Numbered from the stretch's first letter, positions 1 to 13,176 are shown. The stretch is 64,000 bases of DNA from Ceratobasidium sp. AG-K (GCA_037039685.1 JAWNGF010000002.1:4216001-4280000); one strand, 5' to 3'. Made by a program: numbers and translations. Notes: a model not told the origin generated them from the sequence alone.

Positions 1-1036
1 ATCTCGCTCAAAACCCGGATATGTACTTTCGACCACATTGGCTACAATTCCTATTGATGCATCAAACTGATAGCTACCGATCCTCGCACGCAGTGGCAGA
101 CTGCAACAGAATCAGTCACGTGTTGCAATGTTAGTATTGTGGAATAGTGTAGAGATAACGTAGTTGTGATAATCGACCTGGTTCAAGTTGGCACTCTGAC
201 GGATCACTCCCTGCGGAGTTCCAGTGTCGATAGAAAATCATGACATTAGTCGGATAGCACACCCAAAATTAGTATTTCTGCCGTTCGTGCGTGAAATCTA
301 GAACGACGCCGTAAAACGTGACACTGGCAACTCTGCAATCTGCTTGCTGAGGGTACTCAGGGCCAACCATGTAATCTGAATGACTAGTCCAACAATAAAG
401 CGCGCATATATCCAGGGAGGGAGAAAGTTTAAGCAGAGTGCGGCGTTTATTACTAGTTTGAGACTAATAGGTTCCTTAAGTGTTCTGGATAAGCGCCGGT
501 ATGGAAAATTCTACCCACAAAAGGCATAATTCATTGACTCTGATATTCCACACGCAGTAAGTCTGAAAATTATCCGACATTTCATCCTGTTAACACGGTT
601 CTAAACGGGCTCTCGGCGTGATGGATGGACTAATTAGTTGGTGCGAAGTGACACATAATGGTGTCTGAGAACTCTATTCTTCTAACCAATACGACACTAC
701 GGCAGAACTAAAGCCAAGCCCCTCCTTGGAATTCATGACGTCAATAATATTACCGTCTTCGTGTGCTTCGTCCTTTAACCTAAACAAGCGACTGACCAGC
801 CCAGACATGAAATGTGCCGGTCCGTAGACGAGGGTATTTGACTAGTGCCACAATCGTGTGACCCAGCACCGGTGAATTGCCTACAATGTATCGTTTTGTG
901 GGTGTTCGTCTAGCTCTCTTACGCAGAGTATCGTTGTCAACGTTGTGCCTGGGTCGGAATCGGCGCCCATATATACGGGTGTCCCCACGGGGCCCAGTTC
1001 CCCAGCTTCTCGCCTCTCTTCTTTCCTCATACCAAG
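1..1036. other. 5' intergenic stretch, no gene seen
   Basis: I see no protein-like reading frame, RNA gene or repeat here. The short open frames near 780-1150 lack family resemblance and overlap the first exon of the sugar transporter that starts at 1037. The stretch probably holds the transporter's upstream control region, but I cannot name a specific site. Confidence 0.5.
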
Positions 1037-3216
1037 ATGGCTGGATCAGTCGCCCCGTATACGACGTGGAGAAACAATGCTCACTCCAATTGGTGGCAAG
1101 ACAGTGGGCTTCGAAGGCTTCATTTCTGGATTGGTTGGTTACATGATTATACGCCACTCGCTACTTGCGCTCACATTCCATCCCAGGCATCGTGTACTTA
1201 TCTATGTACGTTCTCGGTGGTATTCAAGTCGTGGTCCAGAAAACTGATTATAGCTACATTTTTGCAAAGAACTACTTTTGGGTTTGTAAGTATTCACTGA
1301 AGAGACCATATGAACCAGGAGCGCTAACCTCAGACGATAACTACAGGATGGGTCCCTTTTAAATGGGCTCCAAACACTCCCTCAGTGGAACTCATACTTC
1401 AACACGCCTTCGGGTAACAGGGTAAGCTGAAGTACGGACCTACCGACCCATTCGATTGACTGACTCCTTCCAGTTGGGCTTGATATCCGCCTCACAGTAT
1501 CTACCTGGAATAGTTGTTCCACTGCTATCCGCCTGGACAAATGATCGATTCGGGCGCAAATTTATCCTCTGGTTCGGAGCAGCCCTCATCATCGTCGGCG
1601 CTATTGTACAAGCTACGTCAAAGGGTGATGGCCAGTTCATTGCTTCTCGGGTGATTGTGGGGTAATTTCAATCATTTATCTGTTGATTATCCAAGTATTG
1701 ATATTCCCCTAACTACAGATCGGGAAGCAGCCTCCAAGCCTCGGCGGCGCCGATTATTGTCACAGAGCTTGCCCATCCTCGGACTCGTGGTAGGGTGACG
1801 AGCCTCTACATGACTACGTATTATATTGGGAGTATCCTTGCCGCATGGATATGCTACGGGAGTGAGTGTCCTGGTGTCCTTTTTCTCAAATTTCGCAGCT
1901 AACGCGACCACGATGTTAGTGCTGGATCATGGTTCCCAATGGATATGGCGGATTCCATGCGGGCTTCAAGGTGTATTCTCCATCTTACAGTTAATATGCT
2001 TGGCTTGGATGCCTGAATCCCCTCGTCAGCATCAGTTCAATCCTTTCCTCCCCCTCCTCTTCACTGACCGTCATCACAGGTTGGCTGGTATCTAGAGGCC
2101 GCGATGACGAGGCTCTTCAAATTCTGGCCAAGTATCATGCGAACGGAGATGTGAATGACGAATTGGTCCGAAATGAATTGGCCGAGATCCAGAATGCGTT
2201 GGCCACGGAGAGCCGGAGTCAGCGCAAATCCTCGTGGTTGGACATGGTTCGCACCCGTGGAAACCGCTGGCGAACATCGATAGTAGTAATTTCGGCGTTA
2301 GGCGCACAGTTGAACGGTGTCGGAATTATCACTTACTACCTGGCTCCTGGTATGTCTCCGTACTCCCCGAGGTCATCGCGTGAGCAGAGTCTAACTCACG
2401 AATCTCAGTTTTGACACTTGTGGGCATAACCAACGCGCATCAACAGGGCGCGCTCAATGGTGGCCTGGCGGTTTGGAACTGGATCATCTCTATTCTCGGC
2501 TCGCTTTCTGTGGACCGAATCGGACGTCGCCCCATATGGCTCTTTGCAACATTTGGAATGCTCGTATGCTATATTATAGTGACTGCGCTTAGCGCTACGT
2601 TTGACCGGACGGCGGATCGGGCGACTGGGTTGGCGGTCATTCCGATGCTTTTCTTGACCTTTGGATTGTGAGAGCAAGCTATAATATATAAAAAACTCAC
2701 ATGCTAACCAGTGCCGTCTACTTTAGTTATGACATTTGCTGGACGCCGCTCCCGACCGCATATAGCGCAGAGATCCTTTCCTACTCCGTCCGTTCGATGG
2801 GCATGTCCCTGTTGCAAATTGTCCAAGCCCTGGCTCTTGCCTTTGTGAGTACAGTAAATGCGTACCTCGTTCTCCAAAATTAATGCCCCGCTCCAGAACC
2901 AATGGGTTAATCCAGTAGCTCTAGAAGCCATCGGCTGGAAGTACTACATCGTTTACTGCGTAGTCCTTGTTGTCCTTCTCATCGTCATATGGTTCCTTTA
3001 CCCCGGTGAGTCAGCCTGCTACTGAAACCCATAAAGAATGCTCACAATACCTCTACATAATCAGAAACCAAAGGGTATACTATCGAAGAACTCACAGAGA
3101 TCTTCGACGGAAAGCACGCTCACTCGATGGAAGGATCCTCGCAGTCCTCGGACCTTGAAGTCGGAGCCGAGAAGAAGGTCAATGACGTTGAGCACTTTGA
3201 GAGTGCTAGTAAATAA
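1037..3216 (+). CDS. MFS sugar transporter (hexose/lactose-permease-like), intact, 12 exons
   Basis: This is a 12-TM sugar/H+ symporter-type permease of the plasma membrane. The exons I infer are 1037-1133, 1187-1205, 1270-1285, 1347-1421, 1474-1661, 1719-1861, 1920-2024, 2080-2349, 2409-2667, 2712-2844, 2897-3005 and 3065-3216; they sum to 522 codons (521 aa), normal for the family. Family marks are FGFDGSLLNGLQ in TM1, DRFGRK after TM2, a PESPR loop after TM6, DRIGRRP after TM8 and ETKGYTIEEL at the C-terminus. The start ATG at 1037 gives a short cytosolic N-terminus. Exons 2 and 3 are only 19 and 16 nt, and the frame closes only if both are used. No stop or frameshift is seen. The substrate cannot be decided from sequence; hexose, lactose/cellobiose or related sugars are possible. 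Confidence 0.9.
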
Positions 3217-5451
3217 GTTATGATCCCGATACATGACCGTGAAAAGGGCAGACGTTATGACTCGGGGATAAGCCGCGGCGAATTCTGAAGTGCCTTCTGT
3301 ATTTTATTGTATCATAAATGAAATAACAAACACGATTTCAATAACAAACTGTCCGAGGGAGGATAACCTTCCAGGATGAAGATTGCCGCATGGTATCTTG
3401 CAATCAGAAGATAGATGCATTGCCCGTTTATTAGAAAGCTTCTTGGATCTAAAGTCCACAAGCATGAACCTACCACATATGGTAATCGAAGGTGAAAGTA
3501 AAGAAGGAAGAAGAAAACATTATTCACGCCCAGAGCCAGTCGACGGCATAGACTCAGGCTTGTTTTGCTCGAGATAGTACTGAAGAATAGAACCTTGTGC
3601 CAATCTCTCGGCCTGGACATAGCCATTATTAAGGTGTGTATAGCTTAACCGTACGAACTCGCCCCTTCAAAGAAAACAACGGCCATCTCAGTTGCAAGAT
3701 GCTAGTGAAGGTTCAAGAGGTCAGTTTAAACTCAATTAATTTGACAGGTGGTTGAAGCTCACAGGATCGATATGCTGGAAGGATGAAATTAAGTGAGCGG
3801 TCGGCAAATGGACATGTGAGACAGTCACCTACACTGTGAGAAATGACAGGTCCTACGTCTTCGGCCCTGTAGCAAGCGTTTCGTCCACAGGGTGGTTCGA
3901 TACTTTTCCGAACAGTGATGACGTCTGCTTCGCTTCGTCGAACCAACGAGACTCCGATGTGTGAGAGGTTCTGAATTAAAGTCACGGGAGAAACGCAATC
4001 CCTAGGGCGGGTTCCTCGGGACCTCAGTCCCGCAGCAAATCTGGTCTGGACTAGGCTCTAATCCCGAGCTTCTCTGAAGGTTACACGTCGAGATTGTATA
4101 GTAGTGCGAGGCTACATCGTAACAGTAGATGAGTTGCACGCTTCTACCCGGGAATGCAAAATCAGCCACGCTCAAGAGTGCGCTCGCACGATCAAATGAG
4201 AAGGCTCAACCGAGGCGAGAATATCCTGGAGATTCCTGAAGAGCGCCGAAACCGAGCCATTCCGAGGAAAGTACAGCTCGGAAGTACGTTAAGTGGCGGT
4301 AGAGACAGTTTGCCACTGAGAGGTCATCAATACCGAGAAATGACCTTGAAGTAGTTGACGGGTGGATCCTGTGTGTCGGCGTTCAAATTACACCCGGAAT
4401 CGGTGAGCACGTAGTACCAAGAGTGGGAAATTAACAAAAATACTGCGAAGAGAAAACAGATCTACAGTGGTTTATCGTATTTAGCATCCCTTTCAGACAA
4501 GATGGCGGTCACGGTCAACAACGGATGGATTCGAAGCAATTGTCTCCAGTGCTCTGATTACGTCAGCAACTTCTGAGATCACGGGGACAAACACGACTAT
4601 GGGCAGCGCGCCACCGGCCAAGCCAGGCAGCAGAGCAGTGGCCCACAGCATGCGACAACTTTGCCAAGGCGCGTCCCAGGTGTGTATATGGCCTCTCGGT
4701 ATATCCAATATCACAACACACACCGTGCCCATCATCTAGGCTACCCCAGGTCCCACCGCTTCTCAACAGCCCACACCGGTGCCTAGGCCCTCAAGCTTCA
4801 TCAACAGCGAACGTGACATCTAAGCAACTCGAGCGACCTCTGACTCAAGAGCTGATCATGAAGGGATCATGTACCACACTGTCCAATCACGACCGTACTC
4901 GAGCGGTATCATGCGCTTCAAGCCATGGTCCACGCATCCGATCACCGGCCAAATTCACTAGACTATCCATCACAATAGCAATTAGTTTCGTGGATTTATA
5001 TATATTGGTGCTTAGACGAGCGCGGAGGACGAGCCAAGCAGACGTTTACCCTCGGCCTTCTACAAACGCTGAGTAGTAACTCCTGGTCCTGCAGTCTCCC
5101 GTAACGCGAATCGAGGTATTCCGTGCCTCCTGCTGATGCACTATAATATGTCATACAGTAATGAGACTTAAAACGCCTACGTTTGAGGCTTTGTCTTGGG
5201 ATTTGAGTTGACCCACACATTTCTACTTCATAAGGTCTCACGATACTTACGTTGTATCACACTACAGTCGGCTACCATTGCGTTATTTTATGCTTATGCG
5301 ACAGATTCTGTGGCCTTCATGATTGAGCTCGGACTGAGATTAATTATAACATATTGGATAGTTGGGTTACACTAGCAGCTCTGGAGCAGCGTAAGAGAAC
5401 ACCAGCTCCAAGTCGTACTTCGCCATGGTAATATACCACAAGCGCATACAC
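3217..5451. other. Convergent intergenic region with unresolved coding-like scraps
   Basis: The region lies between the ends of the sugar transporter (+) and alkaline phosphatase (-). A minus-strand open stretch at 3713-3985 contains a cysteine-bearing segment (CYRAEDVG, then DCLTCPFADR) that reads like protein but has no family I recognise. Another minus-strand stretch at 4493-4766 has a hydrophobic run (LPIVVFVPVISEVADVI). Neither could be joined into a gene with convincing splice sites. No repeats or RNA genes were recognised. Confidence 0.35.
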
Positions 5452-7772
5452 TCATACCACAACACCGTTCTAAACAAAGACGTGATAGGTTACTAGGTTC
5501 GGCTTCGATTGGTGACGCCGACATACCTCTACCCTGTCCCGTCCGACTTCGTTGACAAGCCATTCTTCGTTCTTTTTATCGTTCAGAAGTTTAGCCACCG
5601 CAGGTAGATCTAACCCTAATTGTTCTGCAACAAATTGCCCGATTTCTGGTGCAGTCACAATAACTAATTCGTCCCAGCATAAATATCGCAGGGCAGCCCA
5701 CATACCGGTATTATCCCGGTTCCCAGCCAGCAGCTGTGCGTTAGGCCCATATCCAATGAGGTTAACATCTAGTAATATTCGCGATGAGGGCAATTCAAAC
5801 GACTGGTATCATGAGACTTACCAACGCCAGTGTGCTCGTTCTAGGTCAATGAGTTAGTCAGGCAAATAAACTCCATTGATACTACACGCACTGAATGCCA
5901 AAAGGCCATGGCACGCCTTGTCAATGCTTGCCCGAGGTGACGTGTATTGAATCCTGAGTTGGATTTGTGATCTTTAGCGATCGAGAATTCTGTGGAACTT
6001 CACGACCAACTGTCAATAGGACTTAGCCAGCGAATACGCAGGACTCACTTTGGATTGGGAATTCCGTACTCGCCCAATAGCTCCTCGAGGTACGAATCTG
6101 GGTTCGATCCATTATAGTCCGCCCAGGCCGTAGCAATGTATTGAGCGGAATGTTTTGCAGACGCAAGCGGGGCGGGGTTAAATCTACGCACATAGCAATC
6201 AGTATTTCTGTTGTAGGCCTACTGGAAAGACTCACTGATACCCTTTATCACTTACAATACCGCCCAAAGTCAGCCCTCCGCACTCGTGGTCGGCGGCACC
6301 AATCAAAACCGTTTCTGGATTCTCATCCACGAATTCCTTGAGATATTGGACCACACTGTTATACATTGTAATCTCGCTGAGATGGCCAACAAGGTCATTC
6401 GCGCGGCCAGCAAAATCGATTTTCTACGAGGTTTGAGCACGGTGCGTAGCACTCAGGTAACCTAACTTACCGAGGCCTCTATCATCTAGCGACCACATGA
6501 GTAAAATATTAACAAAATTCGCAATCACTCACAATAAAGAACCCCTTCTCAGTCTCCGCAGTCGCGCGTTTCAACGTCCCAAGAGCTGTTTGTGCCATCT
6601 CCAACAAGCTCGGCTCGACCTCGGGGACCCTGTCGATCTCATACGAGATGGCTCGTGGCGCAAAAACACCCATCAAGGGAAGCTTGGCTTGTGCGCCTTG
6701 ACCGAGTGCTTCAAACTCTGGACGAGAGGTACGAACATCGACCCCAGCGTCTCTGGCTTCTTGAACAAGGTCTCGAGAATCTGGGCGCGCGGAACCGGCT
6801 GTGGTATTTGGCCTGTCACGATGTTAGACTCAAAATCAGCTCTGAGGCAAATTTACTCACAAAAAGTAAACCAAGCCTCCCCCAAACATCAGATCTACAA
6901 CCCTCCCAAGAGGTTGGTTCCCATTCAACTGCAACGCAATCTTGTCCTCTCGATTCCGATCGTATATATGACTCGCATATGAAGCCGGAGTCGCATCCGT
7001 CAAATGACTCGTTACTACAATCCCGGTCTTGTACCCTGCGAGTTTCGCAGCTTCGAGGACCGTGCCACATGGGTTCCCATTTTCGTCGATCGCAACGGCA
7101 CCATTAAACGTTTTTATGGCACAAGAATAGGCTGTTGCAGCAGCGGATGAGTCGGTAATATAAGTGGAAAATGAGCGAGTACGGACAGAGCCGATTTGGA
7201 TCGTGTCAGATGCGAGCTAAAAATCCATTAGGCATTGGACCCCATCATCCTGACGGAAACCCGGACCAACCTGGTGGTTCCACCCATAATCAGAGTTGTT
7301 CCACTGAATAAAGTCCCGAGCAAACGTTTCCGACGTCGGCCTAAGCAAATATTGCAAGCTGCTTCTCTTCAGAGTCAAACTACTTACCCAAACCCGTCTG
7401 GAATAATCATGATTACATTCCTGATCTTTTCTGGACCTGCAGCTGGTTTGTACTTGGGCTGCCCATTTTCAGCTTTCCCTTGAGGAACCTGCAAAATGTC
7501 ATTCGTGTGAGCACCGTGCAGAAAACTGTACGTACGTTGGGGGGACCAAATTCTCGACCAGCGTTCTTGGGCATAGGAAACCTTTCCCATGAGGTTTGAA
7601 GGGGGGGCTGGACACAGGTAGGAGTCGGACTGGATGAAACGGTTTCATCCAGGAGAGCTTGCCTACCCAAGGATGGTAGAGGGAGCAATGCCAGAGTCAA
7701 GAGGGTTGTCAAAAGAGTACATCTTGGAGAGAAAAGCAGCGCCATGAAAGCGAACTCTGGTGGTGGTCGCAT
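5452..7772 (-). CDS. Alkaline phosphatase (vacuolar/secreted PHO8-type), intact, 13 exons
   Basis: This is a metal-dependent phosphomonoesterase. Exons on the minus strand: 7772-7536, 7488-7388, 7340-7271, 7216-6861, 6812-6533, 6485-6471 (15 nt), 6423-6242, 6183-6049, 5997-5892, 5840-5822 (19 nt), 5768-5706, 5645-5527 and 5469-5452, giving 567 codons (566 aa). A hydrophobic N-terminal segment (LLTTLLTLALLPL) fits a signal peptide or anchor; translation may also start at Met 7745. Catalytic marks are the metal-binding IIPDGFG, the nucleophile region TDSSAAATAYS, TSHLTDATPASYASH, the ADHECGGLTLGG ligand block and the late GHTGVDVN-like segment (here EHTGVDVNLIGYG). The frame stays open through two micro-exons. 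It is probably a phosphate-scavenging enzyme of the vacuole or secretory route; control by phosphate is likely from the family but not visible here. Confidence 0.9.
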
Positions 7773-8444
7773 GGTGGTCTGGTTCGTTTTGAAACGTGCG
7801 TGCTCGAAGCCTGTCATTCGAAGCATCATAGCGTTTCGGTTCCGAATACGGAATTGACAAGGGAAATTCCAGGTGTTCAGAGCTTGGCAGCCGAAGTTGC
7901 GATATGGCCACCACAGCTAATCATGGTATACGGTGGCGTTCAAGGACCTGAGGGCGCGGTGACGAAGATACGTTGGGTTGTTGGCCATGGAGATGTCGTG
8001 ATGAAGTTCTGGGATTCAACTGTGACATTGACGTCATCCCCGCGTGACCATGTGCCTCCTGCCTTCCTTCGCCTTCCTTTCCTGTTTAAGTATTCGCGCC
8101 AGTGCACAAGCAACAGACTGAGAGCACTAGATAGATGTATTTGGGACCTTGAGGGCAAAGTTCACGATAGTGACGAGCACGTTAAATGATCACGTATGTC
8201 ATCAACAAGCGTAATAATCGAATTCATGCACCACGCTTTGGCTGGGTCTAGGGGACACGAATTCCTCTTCCTGCGGTCTCTTACCCACAAAAGGTTGTCA
8301 AATCATGTATTCTGTATTTACTCCTGGGTCTAGCCTCTTGAGTCGTCTTTGTACATTGATGATCACATCCTCGTTCCGTTCTGGCGCCGAGTGAGGGGTG
8401 CAATGAGCTGGATCGGCGAGCGAAAGCATCAGGTAGACACCGCG
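7773..8444. other. Intergenic region upstream of alkaline phosphatase
   Basis: No convincing gene was found. The open frames here are shadows without recognisable protein character. It should contain the promoter of the alkaline phosphatase gene that starts at 7772 and the 3' flank of the decayed amine oxidase gene. Confidence 0.45.
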
Positions 8445-10510
8445 TTATGCGCTTCCTAGTGATCCAGCTACCCAGCTAGTTGTTATGGCTTGGTGTTTAG
8501 CGCTAAGATCTTGGCACAATAACTCGGAGACCAACCTATGGTTTGTGCTCAGGGCTTCACCAATAAAATGCACATGGCCACCCGCAGCCGGGCGTGTGAG
8601 TGCCCAGTACAGTTGCTCAAATTGACTTGGGCCAAACGATCCAAATCTACCATTAGTGTCGTAAGTCCGAGTTTTGAGAATGCGCGGTGGACGCTTACCC
8701 ATAGCATTGGGACTACTCGCCCAATCGAACGCATACATGTCCTCAAATTGGTCCGCGAGAAATTCTACCCTACGTTGTGAATATTGGCAAGGTCGGCTAT
8801 TATCAGCTCCTTGAGATGTCTTCTTTTCTGAGATCCACGACTGCGTATGAATGGAGCTAGTAAAGTTGCGTCTTGATCTGTAAGTTGAGGTCGCTGAGTA
8901 ACAGCCCACTCTCTGTCTTCCAGGACTCACCTACGGCGTAACTTACAATCAGCACTTGTGACACTCTATCACCGTGGGACGGATATACGACGTGTCGTAT
9001 TATTCGATCCGTTACACCTTCGCCTCCTCTAATTCCCTCTTTGGCCCACCAAGCAGTCTTAAACTTGACACCAATTTTGGATGAGGGACCGAGTTGAACC
9101 TCACGAAGGGCTTTGTGCCGTTACGAGTCGATTTGGCAGGTCGAACTGTCGATCATTCGGACACAGGGCGGGGGAATGGCAAAAATAACGTGCGAGTAAC
9201 TGGTTGAAAACGGCACAAGCCTATGAGAGATCGCTTCACGGGTGGCCCCTCCAACGGTGAGCTTCTTGTCCTGCGTTTTGCAGAACCCGGTCTTTGACTG
9301 ATATCGCGCACTGCTCACTTGGTGCCGAGTGTGTAACCGTACCCCGGGATATTCTCCGTCGAGTTTTTCGACCATCCTATGCGGGAGCAAGCTACTACCG
9401 CCCCTGAAATAATAGTTAGTTGCGCGTCGATAATTTAGCTTCTAGTCCTTCAATTTCACGCACTCGATGCATTTACACGCCAGTTTCGGTCAAATATGAA
9501 GCAGAGTTCATAAAGCACAGTATCTCTGCTCCATCCTCATCAACACCAAGTACCTCTTTGATTCCAGAAAAACTCACGCTAGCCCACGATCGAATACCCC
9601 AGTGTCGGAACACATGATTTCCAAATAGCCTACCACAGCTGGTGGATATTTCTCCTGGAAATCAGATAGCTACGAGTGGAGTGGTTATCAAAGAGGAATA
9701 GATAATCCAGCCCCGCATCGTAATCTTCAATCAACTTGACGATAAAAGGACGTAGAGCTTCTCTCGGCAACGTCGACGGGTCTTTGCTTAGCCAATTATC
9801 GGGAATATTGCCCCCATGAACGTAACCAAGTTTGAACGGACCTTGGGATCATATTTCAATATTAACATCCTTTCGCCTGAATCTCTGACCGTTGAACGCC
9901 AGACAAGTGTTTCCATTGAAAGGGCGATAGTCGAGCAACGGGATATCTAGTCTTTTGAATAATTCAGAGGTCTTTTCCATGAGTTTCGTGTCTGGGAATC
10001 GCATGGCTCCTACGTCTTGTAGCACTCAGCTTCAGCAGGGGTTTGGTCGGTTCACGTTGCACTCACGAAATAATCATATTTTCCATCCATTCCACCGGAA
10101 CCTTTGTCACTCCTCCCAAAAGAGTGAGTGTAAAGCCTTCCTCCGACCCGCTCGTCCGCCTCCTAGACATTGACGTCAAATAATTAACCCAGAATCATGG
10201 CTGAATATAAACCTGCGGCGCCAGCATCGACAATGGTGACTCGAGTGATAGGATCTGTTCTAAAATCGTTCAGATTCGGATGAAGAGGCTCCAGGCTGAG
10301 TATGGATTCGGCTCTTTTGGTACCGCTCCAGAATTCTTTTGCAAAAGTGTCGGTGGACATTGGTCCGTATGGCATTGAGGCCGGGAGCGTTGACGTTAAC
10401 CATTGGGGATCGTCAACCCCGGAAAGGATCTCATAGCGGTGGGGGTAGGAGGAAGTCACACAGACAGCGGGATAGTAAGCACCGGAGCTTACAAGATGGG
10501 AGCTTGCCAT
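8445..10510 (-). pseudogene. Flavin-containing amine oxidase (L-amino-acid-oxidase-like), decayed
   Basis: The family oxidises amines or amino acids using FAD. Recognisable pieces in order are the N-terminal dinucleotide-binding segment (RVTIVDAGAAGLYSAMIL, about 10,190-10,250), a VGAMRFPDTK block near 9,990, GPFKLGYVHGGNIPDNWLS near 9,800, LLPHRMVEKLDGEYPGVRLH near 9,350, SHVIFAIPPP near 9,180, SSKIGVKFKTAWWAKEGI near 9,060 and the C-terminal FGSFGPSQFEQLY and HVHFIGEALS near 8,560-8,640. Decay marks: TAA at 9121-9123 inside continuous homology, TGA at 9849-9851, the first Gly of the GxGxxG motif replaced by Asp, and an intron near 8,650-8,705 whose length appears one base out of phase. Each nonsense codon could come from one C-to-T change. 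Middle exon borders are uncertain, so a diverged functional gene cannot be fully excluded. Confidence 0.7.
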
Positions 10511-11674
10511 TCACGATGGCGCACGCACACGAGGCATAATGTAATTTCGCGACCGAATTGGCGGTTCCGGCGTTCGACTTGTCATTTCAACTGGGATGCA
10601 TTCGGTACCGACCAGCGTTTGCTTAGCGAACTTGCGTCGATCAATATTACCCTCACCCACCAATCCCCGGACTGACTTCATCAAAGCCTGCTATCGGAGT
10701 ATTACAGCGCCCCAGTAGGTGAAGCTGAGCACAAGCAAACTTACAAGTTGAAATTTGAGTGTGCGGTGGTATTCTCACTAATTGTTCCCCATGTAGCACA
10801 AAGCTTGTGTAACCGGCATCCTCCCCTCTCTCTTCTCAGAATTTTACAGGTTCGCTCCGGGGGACCGGCAAATAAGTCGCGTCAGCGCGCGGGCTTGGTC
10901 TCCCCGTGCACACATGACCGTTCATTCATGAGACCTTGCTCCAGATTTCAAGTCTAAACCACCTGAAGAGTGCTGTCGCGGCACGATACGCGAGGAAACG
11001 GGATTACACATACCTCACCCCCCACTCAGACCACTCACAAAACGCCTGACCTCCCCACTTGTCGAGTTGAACTCGCCAGATAAGAGCGGCGACCTCCCGC
11101 TTTGACCGGGTGCGAAACCGCGACTGAGAAGCAGAAAATACGCTCATCCGTCGATCATTACAACAATTGATCGAACCGGCGGGTTGGCAGAGGAGGATTG
11201 GCGGTGGATGATCTAATGATCTGCAAGGGTGATATGTGGTCGCCACCTCCCGCCGCTTCTGATTCGAACGCAGTGGCGAGCATAATGAAGACGGCTTGGC
11301 CCGACGCGCCAAGCTCGGTCACTGGCTCAGTCAGGTTAACTCGCCGCCAAGAAGTAACCAGTCCCGAACAACACGAAAGATCCCACGTCACGTAAAATGT
11401 CCAACGTCCTCTAGATTAAAAACTACCAACGCAGCAAATGCAATACGATACCAAACGAAACCAGAGAAAGCGAGTGGGCTAGTCCATATGCAATGTCGTG
11501 AATGTAAACTCGGCGAGCGGAGATGAAGGTGTCCGTGTCACTATCACGTAGAGTCCATAAGCGAGGCGGGTAGGATCTGATGGGTGTCGTGGTTGTATAT
11601 AGGTAAGATCGTAGGAATGAGATGAGCGGGAAAATAATTGCTTAGATCAACGTCGATAAGCACACGGAAAACAC
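10511..11674. other. Intergenic region between amine oxidase remnant and DUF7137 gene
   Basis: Overlapping open frames on both strands around 11,000-11,530 show no family features, and I could not assemble them into a spliced gene. No repeat or RNA gene was recognised. The stretch probably contains the amine oxidase promoter and the DUF7137 3' UTR. Confidence 0.4.
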
Positions 11675-12470
11675 TCACCAGTTCCTCGCCAACCCCCTGA
11701 GCAACCCCAGACTCGAAATCATCACCACAATCAAGGTCATACCCAACGCCAAAAACGTCGGACTCGAAAGCGACGGCGTGCCATCACTGCATGACACACA
11801 CTTCCACCCCGCTACGAAGCCATCAACACACATCCCACGGTCCACGAAAAAGACTCACACGCAATGGGCGTATACCCCGCCGGCTTGTACATTGCAAACT
11901 TGACATTCTGGTTCGGCGTCAGTTTGCCCGGCTCGGCCGCCACCGTCAACCCTCGCTCGTCGAAAATCCTCAACGTATACGTCGCCTGTACGAGCTGAAT
12001 GCCATTGGGCTCAGATTGCTGTGCGTACGCGTCCCAGACAACCTAGCCAGATATTAGTCAGCGTCGATTTGCACAGGCTGGCAACGCACCTGGGTGGCCG
12101 TGCCTGGGATAACCCCGTCGACGGTGCCAAACGCGCCGGTCGGACCGACTTTGTAGGTGTTTGAGCCTTGGGTGCAGTAGGCCTGGACGGTGAGTGAGGC
12201 GGGGGTGGAGATCAGACTGGTAAAGTTCCAGCCAAAGGTGATGGGGTTGTTGGCCATGATTTTGTAGTAAGAGGGCGTTGCGGTCTGTTGGGGGGCCGTA
12301 AATGAGAGCGTGCCGGGTGGTGCGGTCACCGGGATCGTGTTGGTCGACGTCGTGCCCGCTACAGCACATCAGTCGGCGAAAAACACAATAGCAACAATTA
12401 AATACGTACCTGGGGCGGAAGAGGACTGGACCGCATTGCTCGTCTGCGGGTTGTTCTGCGTTTGGGACAT
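11675..12470 (-). CDS. DUF7137-type fungal membrane protein, intact, 4 exons
   Basis: The exons are 12470-12410, 12358-12090, 12042-11861 and 11786-11675, giving 208 codons (207 aa). The protein has a Ser/Thr/Gln-rich N-terminus, a beta-rich central domain starting near the block ITFGWNFTSL and a hydrophobic C-terminal helix (FLALGMTLIVVMISSLGLL) followed by RGLARNW and the stop. This organisation matches the DUF7137 family of fungal single-pass proteins, whose function is unknown; a cell-wall or membrane role is only inference. The annotated start gives no signal peptide. A hydrophobic run just upstream lies in another frame, so an unrecognised 5' exon is possible. The stop TGA at 11,677-11,675 overlaps what looks like a GT donor, so an alternative longer C-terminus cannot be excluded. 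Confidence 0.75.
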
Positions 12471-12554
12471 GGCGGAGAAAGACGACAACGAGGGTAGTGA
12501 GGGACGAGCGCAAAGACCACTCTAGATTGCTGACTCAGCACACGTGATTTATCC
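12471..12554. promoter_or_regulatory. Compact divergent promoter, DUF7137 / Oxidored-like
   Basis: Only 84 bp separate the ATG of the minus-strand DUF7137 gene (12470) and the ATG of the plus-strand Oxidored-like gene (12555). The spacer includes cacgtg at about 12,541, an E-box type palindrome. Shared control is an inference from spacing. Confidence 0.4.
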
Positions 12555-13176
12555 ATGCCCTGCGCGCTGCCACCATCAGTCCTTCGCGGATCTGCATTCG
12601 TGCCTCGGCCTTGCGTCCTTTCTAGATTCGCTTCGAGTTCTACGCGCGCTAGGAATCTTGCTGCGAGACATTGGGATCTTGTCCGTGCCCATTCGCCTCA
12701 TCCCGCTGTTCAGCATGTTATAGACCACCAAGCAACCAAGGCTCGGATCGCAGACCAAACGGGACTCAAGGTCACGACTGATACCGTCCCTTCGTCCACC
12801 CCAAAAGAAGTATTCATCAGGGGGGTGCGAATACCTCTGCGCCCCAAGCCGCCGGAATCGGACGGCGAGTACCAGTTGATTATGTGATGGCCACTTTTGA
12901 CGTCGTGTGATAGAGTGCTGCATGTCCGGCTGTGTAGTATGCGTCTATGATCTATACCTCTCCTCGCTCGACGACTACAAACGCGAAATTGCAACCACTG
13001 TTGCCCAACTCCGAGACCGGTCTGTGCCCCGGTACGAGTGGCCAGAAGAAGTGCGCCAGGTCGAAAAGATGGAGCGGATGAAAGAGGTCGAGGGTGACCC
13101 GTTGGACGAGCTATCTCTTGACCCAAGCATGAAGGCTTTCCTGATGCTCGAGAAGAAACTCGGTCAGAAGAAGTAG
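12555..13176 (+). CDS. Oxidoreductase-like domain protein, probably mitochondrial, GC-AG intron
   Basis: There are two exons, 12555-12864 and 12914-13176, giving 191 codons (190 aa). The N-terminus is rich in Arg, Ser and Ala and free of acidic residues (for example LSRFASSSTRARNLAARHWD), as expected for a mitochondrial targeting sequence. The core motif DECCMSGCVVCVYDLYLSSL is the hallmark of the short Oxidored-like (PF09791) family; it only appears in frame if an intron with a GC donor (gcgagt, 12865) and an acceptor at 12911-12913 is removed. No GT donor restores the frame. The C-terminus is charged and helical and ends in KKLGQKK. The family has paired cysteines but its chemical role is not established. 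The gene is divergently placed next to the DUF7137 gene, with about 85 bp between the two start codons, so they probably share a bidirectional promoter. Confidence 0.8.

Noticed and set aside
5552..5857. Plus-strand open frame opposite the alkaline phosphatase gene
   Set aside because: It is an antisense shadow of well-supported phosphatase exons.
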